Source of the DNA: an uncultured Bacteroidales bacterium
GTDB taxonomy: Bacteria; Bacteroidota; Bacteroidia; Bacteroidales; Muribaculaceae
NCBI GenBank assembly: GCA_947175535.1
Contig: CAMWNF010000006.1
Location: forward strand, 1 to 52,632
Length of the DNA: 52,632 nt
Direction: 5' to 3'
Position numbers and translations under genes: made by a program. Below are positions 50,111 to 52,632 of the stretch, in pieces. The notes beneath the pieces were generated by a model. That model was not told the DNA's origin and searched no databases. It saw nothing but the letters and a program-made list of their open reading frames with translations. Position 1 is the stretch's first letter, and each line of letters opens with the position of its first letter.

Positions 50111-50150
50111 ATCGGGGTCATTTTCTCTCATCGGGGATGAATAGCGGGGG
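50111..50150 (+). repeat. Right-end ATCGGGG repeats
   Basis: ATCGGGGTCA at 50111-50120 and ATCGGGGATG at 50130-50139, 19 bases apart, are followed by the weaker ATAGCGGGGG at 50141-50150. They mirror the left-end pair and fit integrase arm sites. Confidence 0.5.
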
Positions 50151-50177
50151 CGATTCTCTCAAAACTGGCAAAATAGA

Positions 50178-50248
50178 CAATCCACGGAAAACTCAGCGAG
50201 TTAACCGTGGATTGCTTGTAAGTGGTTGGTATCAATCCGTGTGGATTG
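50178..50248. repeat. CAATCC dyads near the right att site
   Basis: CAATCCACGG (50178-50187) and CCGTGGATTG (50205-50214) are perfect inverted arms, with a second inner dyad AACTC-AGC-GAGTT between them. A related dyad CAATCC-GTGT-GGATTG follows at 50233-50248. There is no T-run behind them. They lie 55-125 bases from the att core and may be sites for an excision factor or an origin of the excised form. Confidence 0.65.
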
Positions 50249-50300
50249 TTCCGAAGTGGTGTAATCGACTATAGTTCAGAGGGGTCTGAATGAGCCTCTA

Positions 50301-51824
50301 TTATTCCCACTCGATTGTGGATGGTGGTTTGGAGGAGATGTCGTAGCATACGCGGTTGACTCCACGAACCTGATTGATGATGTCGTTTGACACTTTTGCA
50401 AGGAATTCGTAGGGTAGGTGTGCCCAGTCTGCGGTCATTGCATCTGTTGAAGTTACAGCACGAAGAGCGACGGCGCGTTCGTAGGTGCGTTCATCACCCA
50501 TAACGCCTACACTTTGAACCGGAAGCAGAATAACACCTGCTTGCCATACTTTATCATAAAGATTCCAGTCGCGGAGACCCTGAATGAAAATATCGTCTGC
50601 TTCTTGAAGAACACTTACCTTTTCGGGGGTGATATCGCCGAGTATTCTGACTGCAAGACCAGGCCCTGGGAAAGGATGACGTTTAATAAGGTGTTCGGGC
50701 ATGCCTAACGAACGACCCACGGCGCGCACCTCGTCTTTGAAAAGGAGACGGAGAGGTTCGCAGAGTTTCAGGTTCATCTTTTCGGGCAGACCGCCGACGT
50801 TGTGATGACTCTTTATGACCGTTCCGGTTATAGAGAGAGATTCGATGCAATCGGGATAGATTGTGCCTTGTGCAAGCCATTTAACGTCTTTGATTTTGTG
50901 CGCCTCTTCGTCGAACACGTCGATGAAGCCTTTTCCGATTATCTTACGCTTGCGCTCAGGGTCTGTTACTCCTTCAAGCTCTTTGAAGAAACGGGCAGAT
51001 GCGTCGACACCGATAACATTCAGTCCGAGACATTCATAGTCATGCAATACGTTGCGGAACTCATTCTTGCGCAGCATGCCGTGGTCGACGAATATACATG
51101 TCAGATTCTTGCCGATTGCACGGTTGAGAAGCACTGCAGCTACAGACGAGTCCACACCGCCACTAAGTCCGAGTACGACTTTATCATCTCCGAGCTGTTC
51201 GCGAAGAGCGGCAACTGTCGATTCTATAAATGATTCCGCACTCCAGCTCTGAGAGCCACCGCAGATATCGACAACAAAGTTTTTAAGAAGCTGAGTGCCA
51301 CAGGTCGAATGGAATACTTCAGGATGGAACTGTACGCCCCAAGTCTTTTCGCCTTCGACATGGTAAGCTGCGATAGCAACTTCTTTGGTTGAAGCGATAA
51401 TATTGAATCCTTCAGGTAGCCGGGTGATTGTGTCGCCGTGACTCATCCAAACCTGAGAACCGACTTCGATATTTTTTAGCAGCGGGTCTGCTTCATTTAC
51501 TTTTGTAAGTATAGCTCGACCATATTCGCGGGAAGGAGCAGGTTCGACAGCTCCTCCTGCTTCGTATGCCATAAGCTGTGCGCCATAGCAGATGCCGAGC
51601 ACTGGATAATGGGTACGGAGACGGTCAAGTTCGGTTTTGAATGCTTTTTCATCGTAGACCGAGAACGGACTTCCGGACAAAATAACACCGATTACGTTTT
51701 TGTCTTCGTAGGGAAATTTGTTGTAGGGAATGATTTCGCAATAAGTGCTGAGTTCGCGAACGCGTCGACCGATAAGCTGTGTGGTCTGCGAACCGAAATC
51801 AAGAATTATGATTTTCTCTTGCAT
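50301..51824 (-). CDS. guaA: GMP synthase (glutamine-hydrolysing)
   Basis: This 507-residue enzyme converts XMP to GMP. The class I amidotransferase domain has the nucleophile Cys in [15 protein letters not shown] and the HPE partner in [11 protein letters not shown]. The PP-loop is [12 protein letters not shown], and the C-terminal dimer domain has [15 protein letters not shown] and the canonical ending [10 protein letters not shown]. Its last codons are the integration target of the element, which restores the protein exactly while changing the stop from TGA (left copy) to TAA. Confidence 0.97.
   Translation of the reverse strand: MQEKIIILDFGSQTTQLIGRRVRELSTYCEIIPYNKFPYEDKNVIGVILSGSPFSVYDEKAFKTELDRLRTHYPVLGICYGAQLMAYEAGGAVEPAPSREYGRAILTKVNEADPLLKNIEVGSQVWMSHGDTITRLPEGFNIIASTKEVAIAAYHVEGEKTWGVQFHPEVFHSTCGTQLLKNFVVDICGGSQSWSAESFIESTVAALREQLGDDKVVLGLSGGVDSSVAAVLLNRAIGKNLTCIFVDHGMLRKNEFRNVLHDYECLGLNVIGVDASARFFKELEGVTDPERKRKIIGKGFIDVFDEEAHKIKDVKWLAQGTIYPDCIESLSITGTVIKSHHNVGGLPEKMNLKLCEPLRLLFKDEVRAVGRSLGMPEHLIKRHPFPGPGLAVRILGDITPEKVSVLQEADDIFIQGLRDWNLYDKVWQAGVILLPVQSVGVMGDERTYERAVALRAVTSTDAMTADWAHLPYEFLAKVSNDIINQVRGVNRVCYDISSKPPSTIEWE
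50303..50316. repeat. Right attachment site (att) in guaA
   Basis: ATTCCCACTCGATT matches 38443-38456 exactly. It encodes the last guaA codons on the minus strand; the TAA stop at 50301-50303 uses two bases supplied by the element. Confidence 0.85.
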
Positions 51825-51870
51825 ATTATGTGAATGTTGATTGGCGTTGGAACGGCATTTAACTTCACTG

Positions 51871-51901
51871 CAAAGTTACAGCATTTCCGCCGATTCACAA
51901 A
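51871..51901 (-). promoter_or_regulatory. Complete Bacteroidales promoter for guaA
   Basis: On the minus strand TTTG (51901-51898), a 19-base spacer and TAACTTTG (51878-51871) match the -33/-7 consensus, with transcription near 51864 and a leader of about 40 bases. Confidence 0.65.
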
Positions 51902-52006
51902 AATAATATTATTGGATAAGTCAAAAGTTGGTGGTGGCTCGTGTCGCGTATTTCGGAAAATATTCTTAAATTAGCGAGGAAAAGTATTCATCTACATATT
52001 TAACTC

Positions 52007-52573
52007 ATGTCGGATATATCAGCTGAATGGCAAAAAATGATTTCCGGAGAAATCTATAATGCTTGCGACAACCATCTATTAGATGTTTTAGCCAGTACCC
52101 GTATAAAATTATGGCGTCTAAACAATCTTTCGCCTGAAGATAAAGTTGAATCGCGCAGTATAATTAGGTCTCTACTTGGTTCATGCGGTGAGAATTTCCG
52201 CTTTAATACACCATTCAGGTGTGACTATGGTTGTAATATCCATATCGGTGAAGATTTTTTTGCTAACTTTAATCTCACAATTTTAGATGAAGCACCAGTA
52301 AAAATTGGCAATCATGTTTTTATTGGTCCCAATGTAAGCATATATACAGCGTGTCATCCACTTGATGCCGATGAACGTAATACTTGGGTTGAATGGGCGG
52401 AATCTGTAACCATCGGTGATAATGTATGGATTGGAGGAAGTGTGACTATATGCCCCGGAGTGACTATCGGGGATAATGTGGTGATTGGAGCTGGTGCGGT
52501 TGTCACCCGTGATATCCCTTCTGATGTAGTTGCGGCAGGAAATCCGGCAAGAATAATTAAAACTCTTAAATAA
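52007..52573 (+). CDS. Maltose/galactoside O-acetyltransferase family protein
   Basis: This 188-residue left-handed beta-helix acetyltransferase is of the Maa/LacA/NodL type. An N-terminal helical Mac domain (EWQKMISGEIYNACDNHLLD) is followed by hexapeptide repeats (IGNHVFIGPNVSIYTACHPLD with the catalytic His, then VTIGDNVWIGGSVTICPG and VVIGAGAVVTRDIPSD). It acetylates a sugar hydroxyl using acetyl-CoA. The natural acceptor is unknown. A secreted-protein gene follows within 10 bases. Confidence 0.9.
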   Translation: MSDISAEWQKMISGEIYNACDNHLLDVLASTRIKLWRLNNLSPEDKVESRSIIRSLLGSCGENFRFNTPFRCDYGCNIHIGEDFFANFNLTILDEAPVKIGNHVFIGPNVSIYTACHPLDADERNTWVEWAESVTIGDNVWIGGSVTICPGVTIGDNVVIGAGAVVTRDIPSDVVAAGNPARIIKTLK

Positions 52574-52581
52574 TGACATAT

Positions 52582-52632
52582 ATGAAAAAAATACTCATGG
52601 CTGCCATGTTATGCAGTGCGGTTATTGCAAAT
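52582..52632 (+). CDS. N-terminal signal peptide of a gene running off the window
   Basis: Seventeen codons from the ATG at 52582 encode MKKILMAAMLCSAVIAN, a typical signal peptide, possibly with lipobox character around the Cys. An in-frame ATG at 52573 overlapping the previous stop is an alternative start. The gene is probably co-transcribed with the acetyltransferase. Confidence 0.5.
   Translation, partial: MKKILMAAMLCSAVIAN

Larger units (their letters stand above)
38443..50316. mobile_element. Integrative element in the 3' end of guaA, about 11.86 kb
   Basis: The element is bounded by 14-base direct repeats, one copy lying in guaA codons. It carries a tyrosine integrase, a serine recombinase, an XRE repressor, a winged-helix protein and three cargo blocks: the NADAR operon, the zinc-ribbon operon, and two plus-strand unknown genes. 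Without it, nadE and guaA would be convergent neighbours. No relaxase, coupling protein or conjugation gene is seen, so it is an integrative island or satellite-like element rather than a conjugative one. The 3' end of guaA is a known integration hot spot in many bacteria. Confidence 0.85.

Noticed and set aside
1-52632. tRNA, rRNA and tmRNA genes
   Set aside because: No stretch with the conserved T-loop and acceptor features was found on either strand by eye; a covariance search could still reveal one.

Overview
The window looks like chromosome from a Bacteroidales bacterium, probably of the Muribaculaceae or a close family (inference). The reasons are the gene set (archaeal-type ProS, DUF5683 and MltD beside ParAB, an RsmE-KdsA-TPR-NadE run, HU-LysM proteins), the recurrent promoter box TAnnTTTG with TTTG about 20 bases upstream, and the near absence of Shine-Dalgarno sequences. 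No rRNA, tRNA or CRISPR array was found.

Layout. 1-5.1 kb: a partial MoxR ATPase, then a tightly overlapping minus-strand run proS-umuD-umuC-HU-HU/LysM. 5.2-6.4 kb: an ECF sigma factor and a four-helix membrane protein. 6.4-13.4 kb: an MBL hydrolase, a secreted glycosidase, a lipoprotein, an acyltransferase and ClpC. 14.2-18.9 kb: panC-panD-ffh-folD-capA. 18.9-23.1 kb: a CPBP protease, trmN6, engB, a 55-residue protein, udk and lptB. 24-30.2 kb: the minus-strand cluster parA-parB-DUF5683-mltD-OPT transporter. 30.2-31.75 kb: a decayed prophage scar holding a tail-assembly chaperone pair with a programmed -1 frameshift site, a cut-off tape-measure gene, and an oppositely oriented small membrane gene with its own promoter (a moron). 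31.8-38.4 kb: a nucleoside permease, rsmE, kdsA, a TPR protein and nadE.

The accessory part is an integrative element of about 11.86 kb (38443-50316) inserted in the 3' end of guaA. It is bounded by the 14-base direct repeat ATTCCCACTCGATT. The left copy keeps the old guaA tail (IEWE then TGA) and the right copy rebuilds the live guaA tail (IEWE then TAA). The recombination module is a translationally coupled trio: serine recombinase, tyrosine integrase and winged-helix protein. It is transcribed divergently from an XRE repressor across repeated operator-like sites. The cargo is a three-gene operon starting with a NADAR-family protein, which is a candidate ADP-ribose-linked defence or toxin-control locus. 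There is also an envelope-like operon of two zinc-ribbon membrane proteins (one with WG repeats) and a secreted protein interrupted by an in-frame TGA. Two further genes have no recognisable function. No relaxase is visible, so the element is not self-mobilisable by the usual route, judging from what is present.

The most unusual signals are these: the roughly 310-base leader of the zinc-ribbon operon, which has the layout of an attenuator (two short ORFs, three mutually pairing arms and an intrinsic terminator whose 5' arm is duplicated upstream); the paired recombinases with ATCGGGG repeats at both element ends; the NADAR operon with a UUCG-capped leader hairpin; and two half-parS octamers exactly at the prophage scar next to parA. 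All functional links are inference from sequence only.
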